The notes under the pieces were generated by a model. It did not search any database and had not been told where the DNA came from. It was given only the letters and a program-made list of their open reading frames with translations. DNA of 11,691 nucleotides, taken from contig JBBRXJ010000096.1 in the NCBI GenBank assembly GCA_038248505.1, positions 1-11,691 on the forward strand, written 5' to 3'. This stretch comes from JBBRXJ01 sp038248505. GTDB taxonomy: Bacteria; Bacteroidota; Bacteroidia; Bacteroidales; JBBRXJ01. Positions 1-6,800 of the stretch are shown one piece after another; the first letter of the stretch is position 1; each line of letters begins with the position of its first letter. A program made the translations under genes and the position numbers.

Positions 1-709
1 AGATGTATTCATGAACACTGTCGCGGTCTTTCCATGAGAAATCGATGTCGAAATCGGGTGGTGAAGTTCTTTGAGGATTTATAAACCTTTCGAAATACAG
101 GTTTAATTCGATGGGGTCAATATCGGTGATCATGAGACAATAGGCAACTATGCTGTTTCCGCCGCTACCCCTTCCGATATGGTAAATACCGTTGTCCATG
201 GTATGCTTGATAATATCCCAGGTAATGAGGAAATAAGCACAGAAACCAAGATCGTTGATTACTTTCAGCTCCTTTTTGATCCTGGCCTCAGCTTCAATAT
301 TACCCTTCCCGTACCGGTATGCCATGCCTTCGTATGCCAGCATATCCAATAGCTGTTTATCGTTGTACCGGCTTGAAGTAAATATCTTTTTGTTGCGCGA
401 TTCTTTGAAGTCGAACTGGAAATTGCAGGCATCGATAAGCTGTTCAGCTTTTATCAGCAGTTCGTTATAATCTTTATAAAGGCTATAGTAAGTTTCGGTA
501 GAGATAAATACCTCATCGTGCCGGGCTAACTGATCCGTGTTTATTTTGGAAAGCAAGGTATTATGATCCACAGCCCTTAAATGATAATGGAGATCAAAAC
601 CCGCAGGGGAAGAAAATGTAACCTGTTGGAAAGCCACCAATTTTTTCCTGGTGGAAGGACTGATTGAAACAATACGGTTCACTTCAAATACCAGGTCTTC
701 TACAATCTT
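1..709 (-). pseudogene. dnaE: DNA polymerase III alpha subunit (short Bacteroidota DnaE type), lacking its N-terminus and cut by the window edge
   Basis: Replicative or translesion DNA polymerase of the C family. Reading the minus strand from 709 down to base 1 gives an open frame of about 236 residues. It includes VAFQQVTFSS, LHYHLRAVDHNTLLSK, the segment KKELKVINDLGFCAYFLITW, then HIGRGSGGNSIVAYC and SPPDFDIDFSWKDRD. The last two are the start of the C-family polymerase core, including catalytic aspartates (PDFDIDF). The frame is closed upstream by an in-frame TAA at 710-712, and its first ATG lies far inside conserved sequence, so the N-terminal PHP domain of roughly 170-200 residues is absent. 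The match is to the DnaE of about 1000 residues in Bacteroidota, often grouped with DnaE2/ImuC. Base use is visibly richer in GC than in the neighbouring minus-strand gene. I infer a rearrangement or a misassembly at 687-709. Family is certain; pseudogene status is likely. Confidence 0.8.
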
Positions 710-1334
710 TTACTGAAGAAGCTTTCACTTTACTAAACTGATCTTTTATTCGATTAATATCCCTTTGAGACAGTAGAACTGAATCACTTTTTGTAATCAG
801 CATGCCATCAGAATCATAGGATCTTCCAAGAATACGATATAATTTAGCTGAATCATGAAAACAGCTGATCGTAAAAACGGAATAATCTTTACATGGGTTT
901 AAATCATCTTTGGGATATAATAGCCGAATAAAATTCTGTTGCTGATTTAATCTTTTTGGTTCTTTTAATTGCTTAAGAATGTAGGAAAAAATCAGTTCAT
1001 CATTAATGCCATTTAATTCTTTACTAGAGAAATAATTGTAGATGGTATCGGTTTCAGCAAGTTTATTAAATACTAATTTATTGTATTGAGTCTTTTTTGG
1101 AAAATATGAAAAGTAGTCTTGATCATTCTGTAAAATTGAATCTATTGGAGTTTCTGTAAATGCAAAAACTCCATCCTGTTGTACAATTTTGGTAAACTTA
1201 TATAGAGTATCTTTTGAAATAAAAACTACATTATTAAAAGATTTTTTTATAAAGAAGCTATCAATTTTTGTTTGACAATAAGTCCAATTACTTATTGTCA
1301 AACTCATCCATGAAATAAAGATATACTTAATCAT
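684..1334 (-). CDS. Hypothetical secreted protein, probably C-terminally truncated
   Basis: A 216-residue protein of unknown function. The first 20 residues (MIKYIFISWMSLTISNWTYC) are a hydrophobic stretch resembling a signal peptide, so the product is probably exported; the cysteine that follows is not in a convincing lipobox. The rest is polar, rich in Lys, Asp, Ser and Phe, with no motif I recognise. The gene is very AT-rich. Its start lies only 12 bases below the stop of a decapitated upstream frame (1347-1446), which suggests the two were once one transcription unit. The last residues (CRRPGI, then TGA) overlap the DnaE frame. The stop may therefore have been created by the junction, with the native C-terminus lost. 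An immunity-type partner of the upstream gene is possible but only a guess from the layout. Confidence 0.5.
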   Translation of the reverse strand: MIKYIFISWMSLTISNWTYCQTKIDSFFIKKSFNNVVFISKDTLYKFTKIVQQDGVFAFTETPIDSILQNDQDYFSYFPKKTQYNKLVFNKLAETDTIYNYFSSKELNGINDELIFSYILKQLKEPKRLNQQQNFIRLLYPKDDLNPCKDYSVFTISCFHDSAKLYRILGRSYDSDGMLITKSDSVLLSQRDINRIKDQFSKVKASSVKDCRRPGI

Positions 1335-1346
1335 TATATATTTAAT

Positions 1347-1446
1347 TTAAAATAGTTTTGATAAAGCTGAAATTGTTCTCCAACCAAATAAATCATTCAA
1401 TGAATTAACTGGGTTACTTTGGTATCTATAAACGCCTAATTGATTA
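1347..1446 (-). pseudogene. C-terminal tail of an unidentified gene, cut by the IS5-family element
   Basis: On the minus strand, from the IS boundary at 1446/1447 to a TAA at 1347-1349, a frame encodes about 32 residues. These include NQLGVYRYQSNPVNSLNDLF followed by GWRTISALSKLF and the stop. The composition is protein-like, with Trp, Gly, Tyr and Pro and none of the Lys/Asn/Ile bias of random AT-rich frames. The stop sits 12 bases above the ATG of the next minus-strand gene, the usual spacing of co-transcribed genes. No matching frame continues on the far side of the IS (beyond 1949), so the rest of the gene is missing. I cannot name the family. The coding call rests on composition and spacing only. 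Confidence 0.35.
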
Positions 1447-1949
1447 AGGGCATCTCTAAAAACTATTTTTTTTGATGCCGTTGTTTGAGACAAATATATA
1501 ATTTGGTTTTTTAAAAACCTAATTATATTCCCCCTCCCTAATTTTTATTTAACTAAACATCAACTACATATAATATTGAGTGGTTCACAACAGGACATTC
1601 CTATCCCATAGCAACGACTATTTTTAGCTGTGCACATCGACAAATATTATAAGTTAGGTTCATCATCCCTATTTTTGCTTTTGCCCTAGCAATGCCGATT
1701 GTTCTTATAATAGAACCCTTCAAGCTGTTTTCAACGATATTCCAGTGTATATATTTGTTCAGTTTTTGAAGCTGATCACCAAGTTTGGTAAGCTTTTCCA
1801 TCAAAAAGTGATCATCAAATAAGCCATGTGAGTTGATGTTTTTCATAATCTTTGTTTTTCTCTAAAATAAGCAATATGCACAAGGAAAACAAGGATATGT
1901 TATTAACAATCAGATATATATATTAACAATAGTTTTTTAGAGATGCCCT
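1447..1949 (-). mobile_element. Internally deleted IS5-family insertion sequence (503 bp, MITE-like)
   Basis: The ends are inverted repeats: AGGGCATCTCTAAAAACTAT at 1447-1466 and its reverse complement at 1929-1949, identical except for one extra base in the A-run of the right copy. The only reading frame between them is an IS5-type transposase remnant on the minus strand. The element is about half the usual length of its family (roughly 1.1-1.3 kb). The flanking bases (TTAA before the left GGGCATC, TATA after the right GATGCCC) do not form a clean target duplication, so the duplication has decayed or the flanks have been rearranged. A transposase from a full-length relative could still mobilise it if the ends are recognised. 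Confidence 0.85.
1601..1846 (-). pseudogene. IS5-family transposase remnant with the catalytic centre deleted in frame
   Basis: An 81-residue frame. The first 38 or so residues (…LFDDHFLMEKLTKLGDQLQK, then LNKYIHWNI) match the N-terminus of IS5-family transposases. The remainder (VENSLKGSIIRTIGIARAKA, then KIGMMNLTYNICR) matches the C-terminal region downstream of the catalytic glutamate. The central DDE nuclease part, about 200 or more residues in a full-length enzyme, is missing. The join after HWNI keeps the frame, so native start and stop are both retained. The product cannot catalyse transposition. If made, it would keep the N-terminal region and could bind the ends or interfere with active transposase; that is speculation. 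Confidence 0.85.
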
Positions 1950-2147
1950 ATAACAAAAGGGGATGTGAAAAATTGATAAAAATATGTGATATTGAGACAT
2001 GGAATAGCTTACAAATAGTATCATATAGTAAATAATACAATAAAAAATACCTTTTCCTTAGTCCCTTTAGCCTTTTGCATAAAGACTTCAGGCCATATTT
2101 AACATTCCTTGTTAATAAATAGCAAAGTTCGCCTACATAATCTTTCC

Positions 2148-2155
2148 TACCTTTA
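2148..2155 (+). promoter_or_regulatory. Possible Bacteroidota -7 box for mutS (TACCTTTA)
   Basis: TACCTTTA matches the Bacteroidota consensus TAnnTTTG at all but the last defined base. It ends 17 bases before the TTG start of mutS, which would leave a leader of about ten bases. I see no convincing -33 TTG at the right distance. It is the best candidate in the stretch between the IS element and mutS, where I see nothing else. Confidence 0.35.
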
Positions 2156-2172
2156 GAGAAATTCACAAGGCA

Positions 2173-4791
2173 TTGGACGATCATAAGAAATATGTAGAAA
2201 CCCCGCTCATGAAGCAATACTATGGCATTAAGGAGAAACATCCGGATGCCTTGCTGCTTTTCAGGGTAGGCGATTTCTATGAGACTTTTGGCGAAGATGC
2301 CATTAAAACTGCCGAAATTCTTGGCATTACTCTTACACGACGCGCCAATGGTGCTGCTTCGTATGTTGAGCTGGCTGGTTTTCCGCATCATGCCATTGAT
2401 ACCTACCTGCCGCGTTTGGTACGTGCTGGCCAACGTGTGGCTATTTGCGACCAGCTCGAGGATCCCAAACTCACTAAAACCATAGTAAAACGTGGAATTA
2501 CCGAGCTAGTTACTCCTGGCGTTTCTTTTAACGATTCCATTTTAGAGCGTAAGGAAAATCACTTCCTTGCTGCGGTTCATATTGATAAACAAGTGGCGGG
2601 CGTTGCGTTCCTAGATATATCTACGGGCGAATTTCTCACTGCTGAAGGAAGTTTTGAATATATTGATAAATTACTCAGTAATTTTCAGCCTAAAGAGGTT
2701 CTTTTTGAACGTAGCAAGGAGAAGCTTTTTGAGCAGTATTTTGGTACGCGTTTCTATTCTTATAAATTGGATGACTGGATTTTTACCTCTCAGCATGGGA
2801 ATGAAAAGTTACAGAATCACTTTAAGACAAGCTCATTAAAAGGCTTTGGTATAGACACTTTAACTCAGGGTATTATTGCAGCTGGAGCCATCTTGTATTA
2901 TTTGGAAACCACTCAGCATACGAAGCTACAACATATATCGTGTATCTCTCGTATTATAGAAGATCATTACGTATGGCTCGATAAATTTACCATTCGCAAT
3001 CTCGAATTATTTAATACCATTAGTGAGAATGGCCGCTCGCTGGTTGATGTGATTGACCGCAGCGTTTCACCTATGGGAGCACGCATGCTGAAACGATGGA
3101 TTGCACTACCTTTGAAAGAGTGTAAACCCATTCAAGAACGTTTGGATACGGTTGATTTTTTAATTTCGGCAGAAGATTTTAAAGACCAGCTTATTGAACA
3201 GTTGCGCATTATGGGCGATTTAGAACGTATCATTTCACGCGTGGCGGCAGGCAAGGTGAGTCCGCGTGAAGTGATGCAATTGCGCTATGCCTTAGATGCT
3301 ATTGTGGTGGTGAAGGAATTGATTGGTACGGTAATGTGTCCGCCATTATTGCGCATTGCCGAACAATTAAATGCTTGCCGTAGCATAGCCGATCGTATTG
3401 CGCGTGAGCTCATGGCTGAACCGCCTATGCTTGTAATAAAGGGAAATGTTATTGCCGCTGGAGTTTCAGCGGAACTAGATGAGCTGAGAGCTATCTCTCA
3501 CTCAGGTAAGGATTTTATACTGCAAATTCAACAGAAAGAAGCAGAGCGCACCAATATTCCTTCCTTAAAAATAAGTTTTAATAATGTTTTTGGTTATTAT
3601 ATAGAGGTTAGAAACACACATAAAGACAAGGTTCCGCCTGAATGGATTCGCAAACAAACCCTCGTAAGTGCCGAAAGATATATCACTGAAGAGCTAAAGG
3701 AATATGAGTCGAAAGTGCTTGGGGCAGAGGAAAAGATACTGAACCTTGAAGTAAAATTATTTGGCGAATTGGTGAGTGGTTTGTTTGAATATATTGAAGC
3801 TATTCAGCTGAATGCCTCATTAATAGGCCGTCTCGACTGCCTTATATCATTTGCTTGCATTGCCATAGAGAATAAATATGTGAAGCCTATTATTGATGAC
3901 AGTACGGCGTTAGATATAAAAGATGGGCGCCACCCTGTTATTGAAAAGATGTTAGCAACAGGCAATACATACATTGCAAACGATGTGTATCTTGATACCG
4001 ATGACCAACAAATTATTATCATTACGGGGCCAAACATGTCGGGTAAATCGGCATTACTGCGCCAAACAGCATTAATTGTTTTGATGGCACAGATGGGCTC
4101 CTTTGTACCCGCCAAAGCTGCACGTATTGGGCTGGTAGACAAGATCTTTACTAGGGTAGGAGCCTCCGATAATATTTCGCAGGGCGAATCTACTTTTATG
4201 GTGGAGATGAATGAGGCAGCAAGTATTCTCAACAATGTATCGCCTCAAAGCCTTATATTACTTGACGAACTTGGTAGAGGCACGAGTACATACGATGGTA
4301 TTTCAATTGCATGGGCCATAGCCGAATATTTGCATGAACACCCAGCTGCAAAGGCTAAAACCCTTTTTGCAACACATTATCATGAATTAAACGAGATGGA
4401 AAAACATTTTCATCGCATTCGTAATTTTAATGTGAGTGTGAAAGAACTTGAAAATAAGGTCATTTTTCTGCGTAAACTAAAACCAGGCGGCAGCGAACAT
4501 AGCTTTGGTATTCATGTAGCACAAATGGCTGGTATGCCCAAGAGCATTATTAAAAGGGCTAATGAAGTACTGCATGAATTAGAGGGCGATAGCTCACGCG
4601 ATAAACTCACCAAACCAACAAACGAAATATCAGCACATCGCGAAGGTATGCAGTTATCATTCTTTCAGTTAGAGGATCCCTTGCTCAAACAAATACGCGA
4701 TGAAATTCATAATCTGGATATTAACAGCTTAACGCCGCTTGAAGCCTTAAATAAGCTGAGTGAGATTAAAAGGGTAATGGGGCTGAAGTAA
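2173..4791 (+). CDS. mutS: DNA mismatch repair protein MutS
   Basis: Cytoplasmic mismatch-recognition ATPase; it binds mispairs and recruits MutL. The length of 872 residues is normal for the family. The N-terminal mismatch-binding domain starts with ETPLMKQY and carries the Phe-X-Glu wedge as F35-Y-E37 in GDFYETF. The ATPase domain has Walker A GPNMSGKS at 619-626, the signature FTRVGASDNISQGESTFMVE, Walker B ending in D698-E699 (DELGRGTSTYDG) and the ATHYHEL switch. The C-terminal helix-turn-helix and dimer region (GIHVAQMAGMP) is present, ending in LNKLSEIKRVMGLK. The start must be TTG: the frame is open back to a stop at 2116 without any ATG, and the first internal ATG (2209) would remove the conserved ETPL. 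The gene stands alone; its neighbours are an IS remnant upstream and a tRNA pair downstream. It looks intact and functional. Confidence 0.97.
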   Translation: MDDHKKYVETPLMKQYYGIKEKHPDALLLFRVGDFYETFGEDAIKTAEILGITLTRRANGAASYVELAGFPHHAIDTYLPRLVRAGQRVAICDQLEDPKLTKTIVKRGITELVTPGVSFNDSILERKENHFLAAVHIDKQVAGVAFLDISTGEFLTAEGSFEYIDKLLSNFQPKEVLFERSKEKLFEQYFGTRFYSYKLDDWIFTSQHGNEKLQNHFKTSSLKGFGIDTLTQGIIAAGAILYYLETTQHTKLQHISCISRIIEDHYVWLDKFTIRNLELFNTISENGRSLVDVIDRSVSPMGARMLKRWIALPLKECKPIQERLDTVDFLISAEDFKDQLIEQLRIMGDLERIISRVAAGKVSPREVMQLRYALDAIVVVKELIGTVMCPPLLRIAEQLNACRSIADRIARELMAEPPMLVIKGNVIAAGVSAELDELRAISHSGKDFILQIQQKEAERTNIPSLKISFNNVFGYYIEVRNTHKDKVPPEWIRKQTLVSAERYITEELKEYESKVLGAEEKILNLEVKLFGELVSGLFEYIEAIQLNASLIGRLDCLISFACIAIENKYVKPIIDDSTALDIKDGRHPVIEKMLATGNTYIANDVYLDTDDQQIIIITGPNMSGKSALLRQTALIVLMAQMGSFVPAKAARIGLVDKIFTRVGASDNISQGESTFMVEMNEAASILNNVSPQSLILLDELGRGTSTYDGISIAWAIAEYLHEHPAAKAKTLFATHYHELNEMEKHFHRIRNFNVSVKELENKVIFLRKLKPGGSEHSFGIHVAQMAGMPKSIIKRANEVLHELEGDSSRDKLTKPTNEISAHREGMQLSFFQLEDPLLKQIRDEIHNLDINSLTPLEALNKLSEIKRVMGLK

Positions 4792-4985
4792 TGCTCAGTG
4801 AGTTTTGAGTTCATTTTTAAAATTCATCATTTATCTTTCGTATCGGGCTAATGTTTTTAGTGCTTATATCTTGATTTACACCTTTAACATTTCGCCTTAC
4901 GATTTTGCAATTACAACAGCACCGCAAGTGTCGTCACATACAGAACAAGCTTATTTTGTCATACTCATCACAACATTGAAAATTT

Positions 4986-5014
4986 AGCTTGTATTTTTTT
5001 TATAATTACAAGCT
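4986..5014 (+). terminator. Weak hairpin downstream of mutS
   Basis: AGCTTGTA at 4986-4993 pairs perfectly with TACAAGCT at 5007-5014 across a 13-base AT-rich loop, and T-rich sequence follows. It may end the mutS transcript, but the stem is short and AT-rich. Otherwise I see nothing in the gap between mutS and the tRNA pair; the short frames there start at TTG and lack protein-like composition. Confidence 0.3.
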
Positions 5015-5048
5015 TGATTTTTAGGATTTTAGGGAGCTAATAAAAACA

Positions 5049-5076
5049 AAAACCTCTGAAGTAAATCAGAGGTTTT
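5049..5076 (-). terminator. Intrinsic terminator of tRNA-Leu(TAA)
   Basis: AAAACCTCTGA (5049-5059) pairs with TCAGAGGTTTT (5066-5076) as an 11-bp stem with a 6-base loop. On the minus strand it is followed by a U-rich tail (TTTTTGTTTTTATT), the correct orientation to end the tRNA transcript. On the plus strand the stem contains four Ts but the tail turns GC-rich, so it is a poorer terminator for mutS. Confidence 0.8.
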
Positions 5077-5077
5077 G

Positions 5078-5163
5078 TACCCGGGGCGGGGCTTGAACCC
5101 GCACGACCATTACTGATCACAGGATTTTAAGTCCTGCGTGTCTACCAGTTCCACCACCCAGGC
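5078..5163 (-). tRNA. tRNA-Leu (anticodon TAA)
   Basis: An 86-base tRNA. Acceptor arm GCCTGGG pairs with CCCGGGT (two G-T wobbles), discriminator A. The anticodon stem CAGGA/TCCTG encloses loop CTTAAAA with anticodon TAA, reading UUA and by wobble UUG. A long variable arm (around TGATCAGTAATGGTC) marks it as class II, and the T arm is GCGGG-TTCAAGC-CCCGC. CCA is not encoded. It lies 52 bases downstream of tRNA-Gly with no TAnnTTTG box of its own in the gap, so it is probably co-transcribed with it. Confidence 0.96.
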
Positions 5164-5180
5164 AGAAACTTTGAAAAGAA

Positions 5181-5205
5181 ACCCCGATGTGTATTTCATC
5201 GGGGT
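5181..5205 (-). terminator. Hairpin between tRNA-Gly and tRNA-Leu
   Basis: ACCCCGATG (5181-5189) and CATCGGGGT (5197-5205) form a perfect 9-bp, GC-rich stem with a 7-base loop. On the minus strand it is followed by TTCTTTTC, a slightly broken U-tract. This resembles an intrinsic terminator after tRNA-Gly, yet tRNA-Leu(TAA) lies directly downstream without an obvious promoter. It may be a partial terminator setting the ratio of the two tRNAs, or a processing signal. Confidence 0.6.
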
Positions 5206-5215
5206 CTGTTTTTTG

Positions 5216-5288
5216 AGCAGAAAACGAGACTCGAACTCGCGACCCTAACCTTGGCAAGGTTATGCTCTACCAACTGAGCTATTTCTGC
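5216..5288 (-). tRNA. tRNA-Gly (anticodon GCC)
   Basis: A 73-base tRNA with acceptor GCAGAAA/TTTCTGC and discriminator T. The D arm is AGCTCAGTTGGTAGAGC. The anticodon stem TAACC/GGTTA holds loop TTGCCAA, anticodon GCC, and the T arm is GCGAG-TTCGAGT-CTCGT. CCA is not encoded. A perfect promoter box sits 16 bases upstream, so this is the first gene of the minus-strand tRNA unit. Confidence 0.97.
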
Positions 5289-5304
5289 ATTTTTTTAAGC
5301 AGCA

Positions 5305-5312
5305 CAAAGATA
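5305..5312 (-). promoter_or_regulatory. Promoter box of the tRNA-Gly/tRNA-Leu unit (TATCTTTG)
   Basis: On the minus strand TATCTTTG fits the Bacteroidota -7 consensus TAnnTTTG perfectly. It ends 16 bases before the tRNA-Gly 5' end. Upstream is a run of T-rich sequence without a clear -33 TTG. Confidence 0.6.
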
Positions 5313-5353
5313 GAAAAAAAAATGAATTGAAAAAAAAAGAAGGAAAAAAATTA

Positions 5354-5382
5354 ACTCTTAAAGCCAATATGGCTATAAGAGT
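5354..5382 (-). terminator. Terminator-like hairpin with no gene in front of it
   Basis: ACTCTTA (5354-5360) pairs with TAAGAGT (5376-5382) and AGCCA (5362-5366) with TGGCT (5370-5374). They are separated by one A-A mismatch and closed by an ATA loop. On the minus strand the stem is followed by TTAATTTTTTTCC, the form of an intrinsic terminator. No minus-strand gene precedes it, because the DUF2520 gene starts at 5489 on the plus strand. It could end an unannotated short RNA, act as an insulator before the tRNA promoter, or be an operator. Confidence 0.45.
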
Positions 5383-5452
5383 CAATAGGTGAAAGAATTA
5401 TATTAAACATAGGCTTTAAACCGTATCTATTTTATCAATCGGCACTTTTTAG

Positions 5453-5460
5453 TATCTTTC
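5453..5460 (+). promoter_or_regulatory. Candidate promoter box of the 5489-9637 gene run (TATCTTTC)
   Basis: TATCTTTC differs from TAnnTTTG only in the last base and lies 28 bases before the ATG of the first gene. It is preceded by CGGCACTTTTTAG, with no clean -33 TTG. It is the only box of this type just upstream of the operon. Confidence 0.4.
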
Positions 5461-5488
5461 CAAAATAATTCAATTTGATATTTGAATA

Positions 5489-6274
5489 ATGTTACAACAG
5501 GCATCAATAAAAACAATAGTAATTATTGGAACAGGCAATCTTGCCTCACAACTTGCACCTGCATTAGCCCAAAAGGGTTTTACTATACGAGCCCTTTACG
5601 GACGAACTGCCTCCTCTGTCAATAAATTAGCGGCCTTGGTAAATACTACTGGAGTTACCGAGTTAGATCTTATTCCAAATCAGGCCGATGCCTATTTATT
5701 TTGCTTAAGTGATGATGCAATTCCTGGCATTGCTATGAAATTGAGTCATTGTAAAGGTATTTTCATACATACTGCTGGTAGTCTTAATATAAATATCTTT
5801 AAAAAACTAAGCGATCATGCGGCTGTGCTATATCCTTTACAGACTATTAATGCGAATAAGAAAAGCAATTTTTCAAATCTTCCTTTTTGTATAGAAGCTT
5901 CTTCTGTGCAGGTTTTAAAAACAATTCATGAACTAGCTAGCTGCCTATCGTCAACGGTTATTGAGCTCACTTCTGAAGAACGATTGAAGATACACTTAAG
6001 TGCTGTTTTTGTGTCGAATTTCAGCAATCACATGTATACCCTGGCATCCGAATATCTTCAACAAAATAATTTATCATTTGAACTCTTACATCCATTATTG
6101 CTCGAAACGGCAAATCGTGCAATAGAGATAGGTCCCAAAGCATCACAAACGGGCCCAGCACGTCGATGTGATAAAAAAACAATACGAAAACATATTAAGT
6201 GTTTGGCCGAATATCCTCAAATGCAAAAGATTTACGAGGAAGTAACAACGAGTATTCAAACAGAATATAAATAA
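5489..6274 (+). CDS. Rossmann-fold DUF2520 protein (putative NAD(P)-binding oxidoreductase-like)
   Basis: 261 residues, usual for this family. The N-terminal half is a dinucleotide-binding Rossmann domain with GTGNLA at residues 14-19, resembling the NADP/F420 oxidoreductase and ProC superfamily. The C-terminal half is the all-helical DUF2520 domain; its hallmarks are LSAVFVSNFSNHMYTLA and, near the end, IGPKASQTGPARRCDKKTIR with H-C-L following. The substrate and reaction of the family are not established, and I do not assign one. No signal peptide, so cytoplasmic. It heads the operon and is separated from the KdsC-like gene by only four bases, so the two are almost certainly co-transcribed and may be translationally coupled. 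Confidence 0.85.
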   Translation: MLQQASIKTIVIIGTGNLASQLAPALAQKGFTIRALYGRTASSVNKLAALVNTTGVTELDLIPNQADAYLFCLSDDAIPGIAMKLSHCKGIFIHTAGSLNINIFKKLSDHAAVLYPLQTINANKKSNFSNLPFCIEASSVQVLKTIHELASCLSSTVIELTSEERLKIHLSAVFVSNFSNHMYTLASEYLQQNNLSFELLHPLLLETANRAIEIGPKASQTGPARRCDKKTIRKHIKCLAEYPQMQKIYEEVTTSIQTEYK

Positions 6275-6278
6275 ATAT

Positions 6279-6800
6279 ATGGGAAATTTTAAAGAAGATC
6301 TCAAGAAGGTAAGGGCATTTGCCTTTGATGTAGATGGTGTTTTTGCCTCCTCTCTTGTATTATTAAATGCCGATGGTGAGATGTTACGTACTATGAATAT
6401 TAAAGATGGATATGTGATTCAGTATGCCATTAAGAAAGGATTTCCGATAGCTATTATCTCTGGAGGTGGATCAAATGCTATTATTGAGCGTTTTAAGAAT
6501 TTAGGGGTAAAAGACATCTACGTGAAAATATTAGATAAAGAACAAGCCTTACTTGATTTTGCGGCAAACAACAGTTTAGATCTTGCTGCCATTCTCTACA
6601 TGGGTGATGACATACCCGACCTTGGGCCCATCGCTACCGTTGGTTTTCCAACCTGTCCTGCTGATGCCGTACCTGAAATTAAAGAATTGTGTTGTTATAT
6701 TTCAGATAAAGAAGGGGGCAAAGGCTGCGTGCGCGATGTGGTTGAGCAAGTGCTTAAAGTACAAGGTTTATGGATGGATACGGAGATGATGAGTTGGTAG
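6279..6800 (+). CDS. kdsC: KdsC-like HAD phosphatase (3-deoxy-D-manno-octulosonate 8-phosphate phosphatase)
   Basis: 173 residues, the compact size of KdsC, a cytoplasmic HAD phosphatase with only a small cap element. Motif I is FDVDGV with nucleophile D17 and acid/base D19. Motif II is IISGG with S61, motif III probably K87 (ILDKEQ), and motif IV GDDIPDLG with D110, D111 and D114. The stretch MNIKDGYVIQYA and the C-terminal GGKGCVRDVVE, matching the GGxGAVREV tail of KdsC, place it in this subgroup. KdsC releases Kdo from Kdo-8-phosphate for lipid A inner core synthesis. One oddity is that family members usually read DGVLTDG or DGVFTNG after the nucleophile, whereas here it is DGVFASS. The catalytic residues are intact, but specificity could be shifted. 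The other Kdo genes are not in the window. Confidence 0.85.
   Translation: MGNFKEDLKKVRAFAFDVDGVFASSLVLLNADGEMLRTMNIKDGYVIQYAIKKGFPIAIISGGGSNAIIERFKNLGVKDIYVKILDKEQALLDFAANNSLDLAAILYMGDDIPDLGPIATVGFPTCPADAVPEIKELCCYISDKEGGKGCVRDVVEQVLKVQGLWMDTEMMSW

Noticed and set aside
255..470. 71-residue plus-strand frame in the first 500 bases
   Set aside because: It is antisense to the conserved DnaE core; the DnaE reading is clearly the real one.
1447..1949. Functional IS with active transposase
   Set aside because: The element is only about 500 bp and the single frame lacks the central DDE domain, so it cannot move by itself.
1948..2433. 161-residue minus-strand frame crossing the mutS start
   Set aside because: Half of it is antisense to conserved MutS codons and the rest is AT-rich sequence with Leu/Tyr/Phe-biased composition. 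It also does not continue the tail gene at 1347-1446.
3804..4235. 143-residue minus-strand frame inside mutS
   Set aside because: It is antisense to the Walker A region of MutS; no independent protein signal.
4805..4987. 60-residue plus-strand frame after mutS
   Set aside because: It starts at TTG, has no family resemblance, and lies in AT-rich sequence between mutS and a hairpin.
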